Assembly (NCBI GenBank): GCA_030705955.1
Contig: JAUZPL010000003.1
Location: forward strand, 57,683 to 121,682
Direction: 5' to 3'
DNA: 64,000 nucleotides
DNA from: Bacillota bacterium
GTDB lineage: Bacteria > Bacillota > Bacilli > Bacillales > Cytobacillaceae
Shown piece after piece: positions 10,502-19,951 of this stretch. Position 1 is the stretch's first letter. Each line of letters starts with the position of its first letter. A program made the translations under genes and the position numbers. A model generated the notes under the pieces. It saw nothing but the letters and a program-made list of their open reading frames with translations, did not search any database and was not told the origin of the DNA.

Positions 10502-11764
10502 CTATTGAGCCTTTACTGTTTGTTTTGATAAAAGTAATTCAGGATATCCATAACTGCCATGTTCACTAATATCCAAACCAATGATTTCTTCTTCCTCCGT
10601 AACCCTTAAACCTTTCAATACCCTTTTCATGGCATATAGGATGATAAAAGAAGCAAGGAAGGCAAATAGTCCGCAGGTCATAACACCCATGGCTTGTATT
10701 CCTAATTGATGCAGGCCGCCACCATAGAATAATCCCGGTTTCCCAACCGTCGCCAATTCCTTTGTAGCAAAAAAGCCATTTGACAGTGTGCCCCAAACAC
10801 CGGCAGTACCGTGTACAGATAATGCGGCTATAGGGTCATCTATTCTTTTTCGTTCAAAGAAACGGATGCTATAAAACACAAGAATTCCTGCAATAAATCC
10901 AATGACAACTGCTGCCCATGTGTCAACAAATCCGCAGGATGCTGTTATTGCAACTAAGCCAGCTAATGCACCGTTTAAAATCATGGAAACATCAGCTTTT
11001 CCTAGAACGATCCATGATATCAGCATAGCTGCAACAGAACCTGCAGCTGCGCCAAGATTTGTATTAAGAGCAACAAATCCAAAGAAAGCTTTATCAACGC
11101 CTAATGTGCTTCCTGCATTAAATCCAAACCAGCCTACCCATAAAAGCAAAACACTTAGTGCTGTGAAAACCTGGTTGTGGCCGGCGATATTATTGGCTGA
11201 ACCATCTTTATTGTATTTGCCAATTCGAGGTTTTAGAAGGAGTGTAGCTGCAAGTGCTGCTGCGGCCCCAGTTAAATGCACAACAGTAGAACCGGCGAAA
11301 TCTTGTTTTCCATGTTGTGCGAGCCACCCGCCACCCCAAATCCAATGCGCGATTGGAGGGTAAACAAAAAAGGAGAACAAAACAGAAAAAAGGAGGTAGG
11401 CTGCTAATTTAGCCCTTTCAGCAAAGCCTCCAAATGCAATGGTTAAAGAAATTCCTGCGAATGCAAGTTGGAACATAAAAAAGACGGATCCTGAGAGAGA
11501 CATTCCTTTCAATTCATAGCCTGAATAGAAAAAGTCAGTTAAACCAAATAATGGATTTCCCTTTCCAAATGCTACGCCATATCCAACTGCCCAAAAAATG
11601 ATTGATCCAATCGAGAAAGTTAAAATTGTTTTCCCGGCAATATGTCCAGCGTTTTTCATTCTTGTCGCACCCGTTTCAAGTAGGATAAATCCCCCAATCA
11701 TTAAAATCACAAGAATAGCCCCAACCATAACCCAAATACTATTTAATAAAAATGCCGTATTCAT
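10502..11764 (-). CDS. amt: Ammonium transporter (Amt/NrgA family)
   Basis: This 420-residue, ~11-span membrane channel takes up ammonium. Family landmarks include the twin pore histidines, in PIAHWIWGGGWL (~residue 140) and SVHGTAGVWG (~residue 315), and NQVFTALSVLLLWVGWFGFNAGS. The ribosome site is AGAAGGAGGAG. Upstream is a TnrA box placed as in B. subtilis nrgA. No glnK/nrgB PII gene follows; a DUF294 nucleotidyltransferase takes that place. B. subtilis calls the orthologue nrgA or amtB. Confidence 0.95.
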   Translation of the reverse strand: MNTAFLLNSIWVMVGAILVILMIGGFILLETGATRMKNAGHIAGKTILTFSIGSIIFWAVGYGVAFGKGNPLFGLTDFFYSGYELKGMSLSGSVFFMFQLAFAGISLTIAFGGFAERAKLAAYLLFSVLFSFFVYPPIAHWIWGGGWLAQHGKQDFAGSTVVHLTGAAAALAATLLLKPRIGKYNKDGSANNIAGHNQVFTALSVLLLWVGWFGFNAGSTLGVDKAFFGFVALNTNLGAAAGSVAAMLISWIVLGKADVSMILNGALAGLVAITASCGFVDTWAAVVIGFIAGILVFYSIRFFERKRIDDPIAALSVHGTAGVWGTLSNGFFATKELATVGKPGLFYGGGLHQLGIQAMGVMTCGLFAFLASFIILYAMKRVLKGLRVTEEEEIIGLDISEHGSYGYPELLLSKQTVKAQ

Positions 11765-11842
11765 TAAAATCTCCTCCTTCTAAATCAATTAAAAATTTGA
11801 TAGTTGTATTTTTACATGAGAAGGAGTAAAGTTCCATTAACT

Positions 11843-11859
11843 TGTCAGGTAATCTAACA
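11843..11859 (-). promoter_or_regulatory. TnrA box upstream of amt
   Basis: TGTCAGGTAATCTAACA matches the TnrA consensus TGTNANAWWWTMTNACA with one mismatch. Its centre is about 49 bp upstream of the expected transcription start (an AT-rich -10 near 11809-11814), the activating position known for B. subtilis nrgA. It predicts activation under nitrogen limitation. Confidence 0.8.
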
Positions 11860-11878
11860 TAGTTTTTAAATTAAATAA

Positions 11879-11912
11879 AAAATACCCTCTTTAAAAAAAG
11901 AGAGTATTTTTA
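11879..11912 (-). terminator. Terminator after tnrA
   Basis: On the minus strand AATACTCTCTTT and AAAGAGGGTATT form a hairpin followed by TTTTTATTT, overlapping the tnrA stop codon. It can also work in the other direction. Confidence 0.75.
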
Positions 11913-12236
11913 CCCTTTACAAATGCCGAAGTGGGCGTTAATTTGTCCTTGAATCATTTTCCTGCGAATATCTTGCTGGCTTTGGATTTTATTTTCCTTC
12001 ATCATTTCTTTTCTAATTTCATGAGTTTGAACTCCATCTGCCATTTTATTCGCAATTTCCATTAATAGCTCAATATCAGAAAAGGAAAATTTTCTGTTTC
12101 CACCTGAAGACCTTTCCGGGAAAATAAGCTTCCTTTCTTCATAATAACGTATTTGCCTTTCAGAAAGCCCTGTTAACTCCCTAACAACCCCGATTGTAAT
12201 AACCTTTTTATCCTTATATGATGGATTGTTTTCCAT
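11910..12236 (-). CDS. tnrA: MerR-type nitrogen regulator TnrA
   Basis: TnrA activates or represses nitrogen genes under nitrogen limitation and is held by feedback-inhibited glutamine synthetase. The protein has a MerR winged helix (IGVVRELTGLSERQIRYYEERKL) and the C-terminal GQINAHFGI segment, the part of TnrA/GlnR that contacts GlnA. No glnA neighbours it, which favours TnrA over GlnR. I start at the ATG at 12236 (108 residues), which fits the B. subtilis protein; AGGTGG lies upstream. The upstream box suggests autoregulation. Confidence 0.9.
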   Translation of the reverse strand: MENNPSYKDKKVITIGVVRELTGLSERQIRYYEERKLIFPERSSGGNRKFSFSDIELLMEIANKMADGVQTHEIRKEMMKENKIQSQQDIRRKMIQGQINAHFGICKG

Positions 12237-12303
12237 GTTTGTGTTTACACCACCTAAAATTGTGTTATAAACAATTTTTTTGTAATTTATTATATACATA
12301 GTA

Positions 12304-12320
12304 TGTTATATTTTCTAACA
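12304..12320 (-). promoter_or_regulatory. TnrA box upstream of tnrA
   Basis: TGTTATATTTTCTAACA is a perfect match to TGTNANAWWWTMTNACA. It lies 68 bp upstream of the chosen tnrA start, as expected for TnrA autoactivation. The remaining upstream DNA to 12465 is AT-rich with nothing else recognised. Confidence 0.88.
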
Positions 12321-12465
12321 TTATTTTTAACAACACTATTTTGGTGGAGTTTTTTTATATTTCTTTCAATTCACGTGAAGTAGGTAAAAAAAATATTGTC
12401 ATATTAAGGAAAAATATCGTTGAATATGATATATTTCCCGGAAAATTGTCGATTAGCTAAAATAA

Positions 12466-12497
12466 AGGGCCTATCCAAAATAGGATAAGCCCTTAAA
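12466..12497 (-). terminator. Terminator after the NO reductase gene
   Basis: On the minus strand AAGGGCTTATCC and GGATAGGCCCTT pair around a TATTTT loop, followed by TATTTTAG. Confidence 0.75.
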
Positions 12498-12572
12498 AGT
12501 ATAGTTTGGAGTGTGACTATGATTAAATAGGAACCCCCCAGTAAGGAAAATCTATTCAACATTCAGCTTAAC

Positions 12573-14852
12573 TTAAAACTTCTTCCCTTCGGTCTCTGCA
12601 TACTCAAGTCGGTTGTCTGTTAGAGACCAACCTGTTTTCAAACCGAGGATAAACCAGACAAGAGCTAAAGCACCAATTGCGAAAATAGAATCTCCAATTA
12701 TTCTCATCCAAACGAAGAAATGGACGATGGGTTGGGACATAAAGGCTGCAGAACGTGCATACCACATTCCATGTTGGACACTTGCCCAGGTCTGCATAAG
12801 ACCAATCGGAAGAAGACTAATCAAGACCATTAAGGCAAGGCCGATATTAATTGTCCAAAAGGCAAATTTGAGTGACCCTGTTTTCCAGCTCCGCTTGACT
12901 GTTAGTCCTCTTAAACAGAAAAGCATGAGCCCAATTCCAAGCATACCGTAAACTCCAAATAAAGCAGTATGCGCATGTACAGGAGTAGTATTAAGTCCCT
13001 GCATGTAGTATAAGGAAATCGGCGGATTTATGAAGAAACCGAACAAACCAGCTCCAACTAAATTCCAAAAAGCAACGGCAACGAAGAAGTAAATAGGCCA
13101 TTTGTATTCTGATACCCATTTTTTTGCCCGGCTGCGTGTCAAATTCTCATAGGCCTCAAAACCTAAAAATACAAGCGGTACTACTTCTAATGCACTAAAG
13201 GTAGCCCCGAAGGCAAGAACTCCTGTGGCGGTACCGCTAAAATATAAATGGTGGAAGGTACCGATAATACCGCCGAATAGGAAAATGATCGTTGAGAACA
13301 GAACAGATGAGGTGGCTGTTCGAATATTGAGTAATCCCATTCTTGTAAACAGGAAGGCCATAACAACCGTAGCGAAAACTTCAAAGAAGCCTTCCACCCA
13401 TAAATGGACGACCCACCAACGCCAATATTCCGCAATGGCTAAATTGCTGTGTTGTCCCCACATTAAACCAGGGATATAGAACACAGGAATTGCGGTAGAG
13501 GCTAGTAAAAATAGGGCGAGCAGGTGTCGACTTTCCTTTAGATTTTTGAATGCAGGCCAGATAGCACGAGCCATTAAAAATAGCCAAAGGAATAATCCGA
13601 TTGTAAGGAATATCTGCCAAAATCGGCCTATATCTGTATATTCATAGCCTTGGTGGCCAAACCAGAAGTTTGTATTTAAGTTCATACGTTGTCTTATGGC
13701 TATCAACTGCCCTGCCAATGAACCAACAACAATAATTAATAGACAAACGAATAAGAAATTTACACCTAATCGCTGGAATTTTGGTTCATGTCCAGAAACG
13801 GCAGGAGCAATAAATAATCCTGTTGCCAGCCATGCTGTCGCAATCCAAAAAATTCCTAGTTGTGTATGCCATGATCTTGTCACGGAATATGGGATCCAGT
13901 CTGCAAGTGGGATTCCATAGAAGCTGCTACCTTCTACTTGATAGTGCCCAGTAATGGCCCCGAGGCCAACCTGGACAATCCAAAGTGCAGTTACTACCCA
14001 GAAATACTTTTGTGTAGCCTTCATAGATGGAGTAGGTGATAGTGCCAAGAGTGGATCCTTTTCTGGGTATAACTCTTCACCTTCTTCATGCTTTTGACTA
14101 GCATAATACCATGCTAACCCACCAATACCCCCTAGAAGTAAAACAAAACTTACTACTGACCAAATAACCATTTCACCTGTTGGCTTATTATCTATTAAAG
14201 ATTCATTGGGGAAATTATTTGTATAGGTAACATGATCTCCAGGCCGTTCTGTTTCTGTTGCCCAAGTTGCCCACCAAAGAAAGCTAATAAATGAATGAAG
14301 ACGATTGGGATCTTTAATCACATTTTTAGGCATTGCGTACTCGTTACGAAGCTTATCTAAAGAAGGGTCATCTGAAAATAAAGATGTATAATATTGACCT
14401 ATATTTTTGATAGCTTCACCCCTAATTGGAGAAACTACAATGTTATCTGTTTTTTGATTAAAAGTATTTGTTCGTATTTCCTTTTTTAGCCTTGCTTGTA
14501 AGGCGGCTTGTGTTTCATTATCAAGAGCAGTATATTTTTTTCCATGCTCTTTCATTGCCCAACTGTTTAAAATCCACATTGACTCACGATGAAGCCAATC
14601 AGCTGTCCAATCTGGGGCAACGTAGGCACCGTGTCCCCAAATGCTTCCAAGCTCTTGCCCGCCAATGGATTGCCAAACATTTTGTCCTTCCTGGATATCT
14701 CCTTTTGTAAAAAGAACAGATCCATTTGATGTAACTACCTGGTTTGGAATCGGTGGTTTTGTATAGACAAGTCTTCCTCCATAGTATCCAAGGACGGCGA
14801 ACGAAACGATAAAAACAATTCCAAGACTAACCCATAGCCGAGTGTAACGCAT
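12573..14852 (-). CDS. norB: Quinol-dependent nitric oxide reductase (qNor)
   Basis: This single-chain membrane enzyme reduces two NO to N2O with electrons from quinol, for denitrification or NO detoxification. The first ~220 residues form the extracytoplasmic cytochrome-c-like domain without haem typical of qNor (NVWQSIGGQELGSIWGHGAYVAPDW). The remaining residues are the heme-copper oxidase-like core of ~12 spans, with metal-site histidines in HTQLGIFWIATAWL, VVHLWVEGFFEVF and GTFHHLYFSG. Length 759 is normal. AGAGGTG precedes the ATG. It is a single-gene unit with its own terminator. No NsrR or FNR site was confidently found upstream. Confidence 0.95.
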   Translation of the reverse strand: MRYTRLWVSLGIVFIVSFAVLGYYGGRLVYTKPPIPNQVVTSNGSVLFTKGDIQEGQNVWQSIGGQELGSIWGHGAYVAPDWTADWLHRESMWILNSWAMKEHGKKYTALDNETQAALQARLKKEIRTNTFNQKTDNIVVSPIRGEAIKNIGQYYTSLFSDDPSLDKLRNEYAMPKNVIKDPNRLHSFISFLWWATWATETERPGDHVTYTNNFPNESLIDNKPTGEMVIWSVVSFVLLLGGIGGLAWYYASQKHEEGEELYPEKDPLLALSPTPSMKATQKYFWVVTALWIVQVGLGAITGHYQVEGSSFYGIPLADWIPYSVTRSWHTQLGIFWIATAWLATGLFIAPAVSGHEPKFQRLGVNFLFVCLLIIVVGSLAGQLIAIRQRMNLNTNFWFGHQGYEYTDIGRFWQIFLTIGLFLWLFLMARAIWPAFKNLKESRHLLALFLLASTAIPVFYIPGLMWGQHSNLAIAEYWRWWVVHLWVEGFFEVFATVVMAFLFTRMGLLNIRTATSSVLFSTIIFLFGGIIGTFHHLYFSGTATGVLAFGATFSALEVVPLVFLGFEAYENLTRSRAKKWVSEYKWPIYFFVAVAFWNLVGAGLFGFFINPPISLYYMQGLNTTPVHAHTALFGVYGMLGIGLMLFCLRGLTVKRSWKTGSLKFAFWTINIGLALMVLISLLPIGLMQTWASVQHGMWYARSAAFMSQPIVHFFVWMRIIGDSIFAIGALALVWFILGLKTGWSLTDNRLEYAETEGKKF

Positions 14853-14993
14853 AAATACACCTCTTTTAAAATGATTTTAGCTCTTTGCATATAATCACCC
14901 AAAAAAGGGTAAATATTCATGATTATTACAATAAAAAAAGTATTTCTCATATATTCACGTTGGAAATGAAAATTTACAAATCTACACTCATTT

Positions 14994-15509
14994 TTAAATT
15001 TCTTTGTGAAAATTGAAAATCTCAACTATTTTATCTGCTTTTAAACGCCTTTGACAAAGTGTGAACAACTGATTGAAAAATGTATCTATATCACTGGAAG
15101 ACTTGGGAAGCGGAATTTGAACAATGGTTGATCCAAATGTTTGTTTAAAATAAGCTTTTCTTTCTTGATTTAAACCATCGCGTTTTAACGGATTGTATTT
15201 CCAAATAAGATGTGGATCACCTTTAATGAGTTCTGTTTGCCTTAGTTCAGCAACGGTAGTGGATTTATTGTAGGTATAGATTACTAAATAATAGTTTTCA
15301 TTGCGATGCCAATCAATAAAAATAAAGAAATAGCCTGTATGTGTGTCCAGCCTGGTTACCTCAAAACCTGAGATCACCTTTTTTCCATTAGTCCATTGAT
15401 GGAAATTCGGCAGTAAATTGTTCTTTGTTAGTAACTTTTTTACCTGAAATACAGAAGAAGGTGATTTTTCAATACATTTTGAGAGGAAAACGGCTTGGTC
15501 TTTTTCCAA
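14994..15509 (-). CDS. Hypothetical protein, 171 residues
   Basis: I do not recognise a family. The protein is soluble and basic, without signal peptide or membrane segment, and has a central beta-rich region (HTGYFFIFIDWHRNENYYLVIYTY). The start is a TTG at 15509 with AAAGGAG 9 bases upstream, and codon use resembles the neighbours, so I regard it as real. It follows the divergently read GTPase region and precedes norB by 141 bp on the same strand; a functional link with norB is not evident. Confidence 0.6.
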   Translation of the reverse strand: MEKDQAVFLSKCIEKSPSSVFQVKKLLTKNNLLPNFHQWTNGKKVISGFEVTRLDTHTGYFFIFIDWHRNENYYLVIYTYNKSTTVAELRQTELIKGDPHLIWKYNPLKRDGLNQERKAYFKQTFGSTIVQIPLPKSSSDIDTFFNQLFTLCQRRLKADKIVEIFNFHKEI

Positions 15510-15829
15510 CGGTCATTTCTCCTTTTATGGTTGTACACCAATTATAAAGGGGAGATAACCAAAAATGAAAGTGCTTCTATTTTGGATTGTCTCCGAATTG
15601 AAACCAAAACGAAACCTTCTGTAAAAAAACCTTTGATAGAATAAGGACTTATAAGCTCTTTCTTTTACGAATAGTATTTAGGAATATATGTATCTCTTTT
15701 CCATATGAATATATTGGAATTGAATAGAAGCAAATTTTGCAAAAAGGGGCCATTTTTTTATTTAAACAACATCTAGTTAATATAGCACGGATATAGCTTA
15801 GCAGTTTTGATATAAAAGGGGGAATTCCT
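15510..15829. other. Divergent intergenic region
   Basis: AT-rich 320 bp between a minus-strand hypothetical gene and the plus-strand GTPase. It must hold both promoters, but I could not pick boxes with confidence. No RNA gene or repeat was seen. A minus-strand reading frame at 15649-15924 has no ribosome site and is not called. Confidence 0.4.
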
Positions 15830-18589
15830 TTGGAAAAGCAATTAATCCAAAAAAAGTATTTTGAAACGTTTATAGAATTGAATAAAGGCACTGAACCTAT
15901 AGCAGTTTTAGGTGAAATCTTCATGAATGAACAAAAGAATGAAATGCCCGATTTATCTTATATCCGCTTTGCACAGGGCGAAGTATATTTTCATAATAAA
16001 GATTATGAAGCTGCTATTTTTAAATGGGAGAATATTTTAAATGAGTTAGAGCCGTGGGCAAAGAAAAATACGGCAGATGCATATTATCAACTAGGTCTAT
16101 TATCAATGGCGGAGGATATTTATAAGGCTATCCTAACTGACAGCCCTTTGTTGAGTACAGAAGTAGGATTAAATTTGTTTTCCCTTTATATAGAACGCGG
16201 AAAACTAGACGCAGCCCTTTCGGTTATAAAAAAATTAGTTGCTCAAAATCCGGATTACCCTCATGTAACGGACTTGGCAAGAACTTTTTTTGAAGAGCAA
16301 AAGGATTGGGAAAATGCTGTTGAACTTGCTGTTCGTGAAGCCATTCGTACTGAATCTCTAAAATGGTTTGAATGCATAAAAATGTATATTGAGCAGGGAT
16401 TTGCTAACAAGGTGAATACTTCTTATTTTTCTGAGTGTTTAATGGTCTTATCTACCCTAAATCCATCCCTTTTTGAGCAGATGATTTCTTCCCTTTGGAA
16501 AGCTTATAAAAACGAAGGTACCTACTTTTCATGGCTAAAGGAGATGAATCAACTACTGCTAAAAGCAGATCTTTCTCCTAATAATTCTTGGGATGACCTA
16601 ACAAATTTTCTTCAACAAGCGTTCTTTGAGATCGTGGATGGGAAATATTTAATTAAAGACTTACAGGAGATTGTCCCACTCAAATTAACCAATTGGCTTC
16701 ATTTAGCTAATCATGAAGAAGCCCTTTTTGCTTCAACGGCAACTTTGTCATGGAGTGAGCTTTTCCCAGGAAGTATAGAGGCGGAAGTAGTGAGTCGTGC
16801 TGAAGCGATATTTAGCGAATTAGAGAATAACATAGATTTAAAAGGGGAATGTGCTCAGCTATTTCAATCAATCTTGAAGTGGGCTGAGGAGCGTGAAATG
16901 GGGAATAATTCTAGGTTAAACTGGATGTTTGATAAATTAATGGATTTCGATGTTCAAAACATCTTTATTTTAGGACAAAATGGCAGTGGGAAATCATCCT
17001 TTATCCATTCTATATTAGGGGATACTTCTTTATCCAATTTTCCAACATCCTCTGTTGTCATGTACAAACATGACAGTAGACTTGAAATAGATGAAATAAA
17101 TGATAATGGGAGTGTTGAACTCTTTAATCGTCAAGAATTTCTCGAGAGGATGGGCAGGCGACGTAATGCATTAGAGTCTATTATTGAATATAAGCAACCA
17201 AACTCATTTTTATATGAGAATGGCATTACCTTTGTTGATACACCTGGTTTAAATGGTCATTATGGTGATCGAAATGAAATTTTGAAATATATGAGTGCAG
17301 CTGATACTGTATTTTACGTTATAGATTCAAATAATCCCTTTAGTGAAGTGGATAAGGTGATTCTTTCTCATATAAGGGAGATATCACCAGAAATACCTAT
17401 CCATTTTCTTTTGAATAAAATGGATAAAACACAAGATGAACAAGAAGCAATTCGTATCTTTGATGAAACTGGTTTGGAAGTGCATACGTATTTTCCCGAT
17501 GCGAAGTTGTTTGCATTTTCCTCTCAATATGAGCGGAGTAAGCAATTAAGTGATTTAAATGCGTTTGTAAAATTAGTGAAGGTAAATAGAAATATTGAAG
17601 TCATAAGATTAGAAAAAATGCTTAGTTTCATTAGGTCAACCATAACAAATCTGTTGCAAAAAAGAATTGACGTAGAAAATTACTTGATTGAGTCTGCAAG
17701 ATGGAATGAAGAAATGGTGATGAAGCTAAATGGAGGGCTCCATCAACTTCAAGATCTAGTGGCAGAAAAGTCAACGTTTGTCACTAAAAGTTTTCGTTCC
17801 ATTCGTGAAGAAATTGAGCAAAATATAGCAGAAGAAATACCAAAGCTTCTTCGAGAGTGTTCAAAACTGATTCGTGAAGATCGTAATCTGAGTAAAATTC
17901 ATATAGAGCTAAATAAAGAGATGAATAGAAGAATCCAAGATTACTTGGAAAATCATGCATTGTCACGCTATTTAAATGCACTTCTGGATTGGATTTCTAA
18001 GTCGAGTGAAGAATTAGTCGAAGGACAGGAGTTTTTAACTGAGATGGGCGAGGGATTCAATGTATTATATGGGGAAGAGCGGATGTCACTCGAAGGGGAT
18101 ATGAAAGTAGTAGAGGATTGGAAGCGAGACATTGATCGTTTGACAAGCGGATTCCAATTGGACGAAATAAATATTCTTCTTCGTAATACTCCTTTTCAGC
18201 TTTTATTAAAAAGTGCTGGAAAGCTTTTTGGGGCAATATCGCAAAATAATAGTTTGCTTAATAATAAATATAAATCATTTGTTGAAAATGAGGATTATGC
18301 AGAAACGGTTTCCTTAGCTATCAAACAATTTTTCCAGCCGTTTGAATTGTTTGAGAGATCAATAGAAAGGGACATAGCCTTATTTTTTAGAAATTCGTTA
18401 AATAGTTTAAACCATGCTTTAGAGGATGCTAGGAATCAGATTCAATCAAATGAGGAACTTTTAAAAGAAATGAATACTAATCCGGAAGTGTATCGAGATC
18501 CGCTAACACTATTTGAAGTAAGACTCCGTCAAGTGGAGTGGATGTCCTTGGCAGGCAAAAGTGTACAGGTAAATACTCGGATGGTTTAA
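15830..18589 (+). CDS. TPR-containing dynamin-like GTPase
   Basis: The N-terminal ~370 residues are helical with TPR-like repeats (AQGEVYFHNKDYEAAIFKWENIL; LFSLYIERGKLDAALSVIKKL). A GTPase domain follows: P-loop GQNGSGKSS near residue 382, Walker B/G3 FVDTPGLNG near 468 and G4 NKMD near 529. The last ~300 residues are helical or coiled-coil, as in dynamin-like proteins. The start is TTG with AAGGGGG 6-7 bases upstream. It forms a single-gene unit with no obvious partner GTPase. Dynamin-type GTPases remodel membranes, but the role here is unknown. There is no clear C-terminal membrane segment. Confidence 0.7.
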   Translation: MEKQLIQKKYFETFIELNKGTEPIAVLGEIFMNEQKNEMPDLSYIRFAQGEVYFHNKDYEAAIFKWENILNELEPWAKKNTADAYYQLGLLSMAEDIYKAILTDSPLLSTEVGLNLFSLYIERGKLDAALSVIKKLVAQNPDYPHVTDLARTFFEEQKDWENAVELAVREAIRTESLKWFECIKMYIEQGFANKVNTSYFSECLMVLSTLNPSLFEQMISSLWKAYKNEGTYFSWLKEMNQLLLKADLSPNNSWDDLTNFLQQAFFEIVDGKYLIKDLQEIVPLKLTNWLHLANHEEALFASTATLSWSELFPGSIEAEVVSRAEAIFSELENNIDLKGECAQLFQSILKWAEEREMGNNSRLNWMFDKLMDFDVQNIFILGQNGSGKSSFIHSILGDTSLSNFPTSSVVMYKHDSRLEIDEINDNGSVELFNRQEFLERMGRRRNALESIIEYKQPNSFLYENGITFVDTPGLNGHYGDRNEILKYMSAADTVFYVIDSNNPFSEVDKVILSHIREISPEIPIHFLLNKMDKTQDEQEAIRIFDETGLEVHTYFPDAKLFAFSSQYERSKQLSDLNAFVKLVKVNRNIEVIRLEKMLSFIRSTITNLLQKRIDVENYLIESARWNEEMVMKLNGGLHQLQDLVAEKSTFVTKSFRSIREEIEQNIAEEIPKLLRECSKLIREDRNLSKIHIELNKEMNRRIQDYLENHALSRYLNALLDWISKSSEELVEGQEFLTEMGEGFNVLYGEERMSLEGDMKVVEDWKRDIDRLTSGFQLDEINILLRNTPFQLLLKSAGKLFGAISQNNSLLNNKYKSFVENEDYAETVSLAIKQFFQPFELFERSIERDIALFFRNSLNSLNHALEDARNQIQSNEELLKEMNTNPEVYRDPLTLFEVRLRQVEWMSLAGKSVQVNTRMV

Positions 18590-18604
18590 TAGTACTAGAT
18601 TGTT

Positions 18605-18645
18605 AAGAGAGACAGCTTAGGTAGTTACCTAGGCTGTCTCTCTCT
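18605..18645. terminator. Bidirectional terminator between convergent genes
   Basis: AGAGAGACAGC (18606-18616) pairs with GCTGTCTCTCT (18633-18643), with further pairing TAGGTA/TACCTA inside. T-rich flanks on both strands serve the GTPase gene and the convergent dehydrogenase gene. Confidence 0.8.
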
Positions 18646-18651
18646 TATTAT

Positions 18652-19614
18652 TTAATATCCCTTTGAGTAATCTACTAAATTTATCGCCGGGGGATTCCCT
18701 AAAATATAATTTTTTAAATTAGGAATTAGAATAGTTTCGATTACACGTTGATTATAGTGCTCCGTTGAGCCAGAGGTATGTGGAGTAATAATAACATTCT
18801 CCATCTCCCATAAAGGACTGTTCGCTGTGAGGGGCTCCTTTTCAAAAACATCCAAGCCTGCACCCGCAATTTTCTGATTTTGGAGTGCTTTAATTAACTC
18901 TTCCTGCACCACAATTTCACCCCGGCCAATATTAATAAAAAAAGAGGATGGCTTCATAAGTTGGAATTGGTTAGCCCCGAATAAATGAAAGGTTTCATGT
19001 GTAAGTGGCAGTGTAACTACGATATAATCACATTTTGGTAAAAGAATCTCAAGTTGGTCCATTTGATACATTTCATCAACAAATTCTACTGGTTTTCCTG
19101 AATGGCGGACACCAAGTACGGTCATTCCAAACGCTTTTGCAATTTTGGCTGCTTCTTGCCCGATATTGCCAACTCCGATAATACCCACCGTCTTTTCATG
19201 CAGCTCAAGTTTTAATCCAGAGTGGTGCCATGTTCTTGTTTGTTGATTTTTAACATATGTATGAATTTTTCTTGTTAAACCGAGCATTAGAGCAAAAATA
19301 GTTTCGGAAATAGGGAAGGTATGGACACCATTGGCACTAGTGATGAAAATATTTTTTGCTTTCATTGCTTGTAATGGCAACGTATCGACACCTGCACTCC
19401 ATGTTTGCACCCATTTCAGCTTTGATTCAGAATGAATACAATAAGACTCCAGTTCTTTTTTCCATCCTGCAATAATTTCTGCATCCATTATTTCATTTTG
19501 CCATGAAACGGGATCTTTTCCTGTAATCAACTCCCAGTCGGGGATCATATCCTTAATCTGATTAAAGTGATCCTGACTAATGTTTTGGGTGATAACCATT
19601 TTTCTCTTCATCAT
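18652..19614 (-). CDS. D-2-hydroxyacid dehydrogenase family protein
   Basis: NAD(P)-dependent reductase of the D-isomer 2-hydroxyacid dehydrogenase family. The Rossmann motif is VGIIGVGNIGQEAAKIAKAFG; the catalytic set is visible as NIGRGEIV (Arg), DVFEKEPL (Glu) and ITPHTSG (His). Substrate cannot be read; glyoxylate, hydroxypyruvate or phosphoglycerate relatives are possible. I start it at the ATG at 19614 (320 residues), with GGAGGTGAAGG just upstream; a longer frame from 19659 would bury that site. Confidence 0.85.
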   Translation of the reverse strand: MMKRKMVITQNISQDHFNQIKDMIPDWELITGKDPVSWQNEIMDAEIIAGWKKELESYCIHSESKLKWVQTWSAGVDTLPLQAMKAKNIFITSANGVHTFPISETIFALMLGLTRKIHTYVKNQQTRTWHHSGLKLELHEKTVGIIGVGNIGQEAAKIAKAFGMTVLGVRHSGKPVEFVDEMYQMDQLEILLPKCDYIVVTLPLTHETFHLFGANQFQLMKPSSFFINIGRGEIVVQEELIKALQNQKIAGAGLDVFEKEPLTANSPLWEMENVIITPHTSGSTEHYNQRVIETILIPNLKNYILGNPPAINLVDYSKGY

Positions 19615-19710
19615 CAAAACCTTCACCTCCATACATAAATATATCATAGGGTAATGCAATCTTTTGGAAATTTATAAGGAGAAGCAGGAATAAATAAAAC
19701 AAAATAAGAA

Positions 19711-19945
19711 AAACCAGTTTCTTAGTAGAAACTGGTTTGGAAACATATGTAGTGAGCCGCAATTGCCGTATTTTAATATAAGAAAGTTTTAAACCACCAC
19801 TCCTCAAAGTGGGTGTTCGCAGAAACCTTCCTGCATGTCCTTTGGTCGCAATGGACAAAGGCTTGTCATTCTTGTTTCGATTAAAACTCCCTGTTACAGC
19901 TTAAAGGTTAAAACTTTATTATTGGTACGAACAATGCAGCTTGTA
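19711..19945 (-). ncRNA. 6S-like RNA (probable bsrB/6S-2 type)
   Basis: A non-coding unit of ~230 nt with its own promoter (see next) and terminator. Long-range pairing is strong: AAAGTTTTAACC (19906-19917) with GGTTTAAAACTTT (19783-19795), and an outer closing stem AGCTGCATTG (19932-19941) with CAATTGCGGCT (19755-19765). Inside are a CCTTTG...CAAAGG hairpin and a CACCCACTTTGAGGAGTGGTG hairpin. A long rod with a large central bubble is the 6S RNA layout. From general knowledge, B. subtilis bsrB lies next to the recQ-like gene yocI, and recQ lies beside this locus. 6S RNA binds sigma-A RNA polymerase. The terminator is the perfect stem at 19711-19738 followed by TTTTTC on the minus strand. Confidence 0.65.
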
Positions 19946-19951
19946 TATAGT

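Noticed and set aside
12573..14993. NsrR or FNR control of norB
   Set aside because: No palindrome close enough to either consensus was found between 14853 and 14993.
15649..15924. Minus-strand 91-residue protein
   Set aside because: No ribosome site; overlaps the start of the well-supported GTPase gene.
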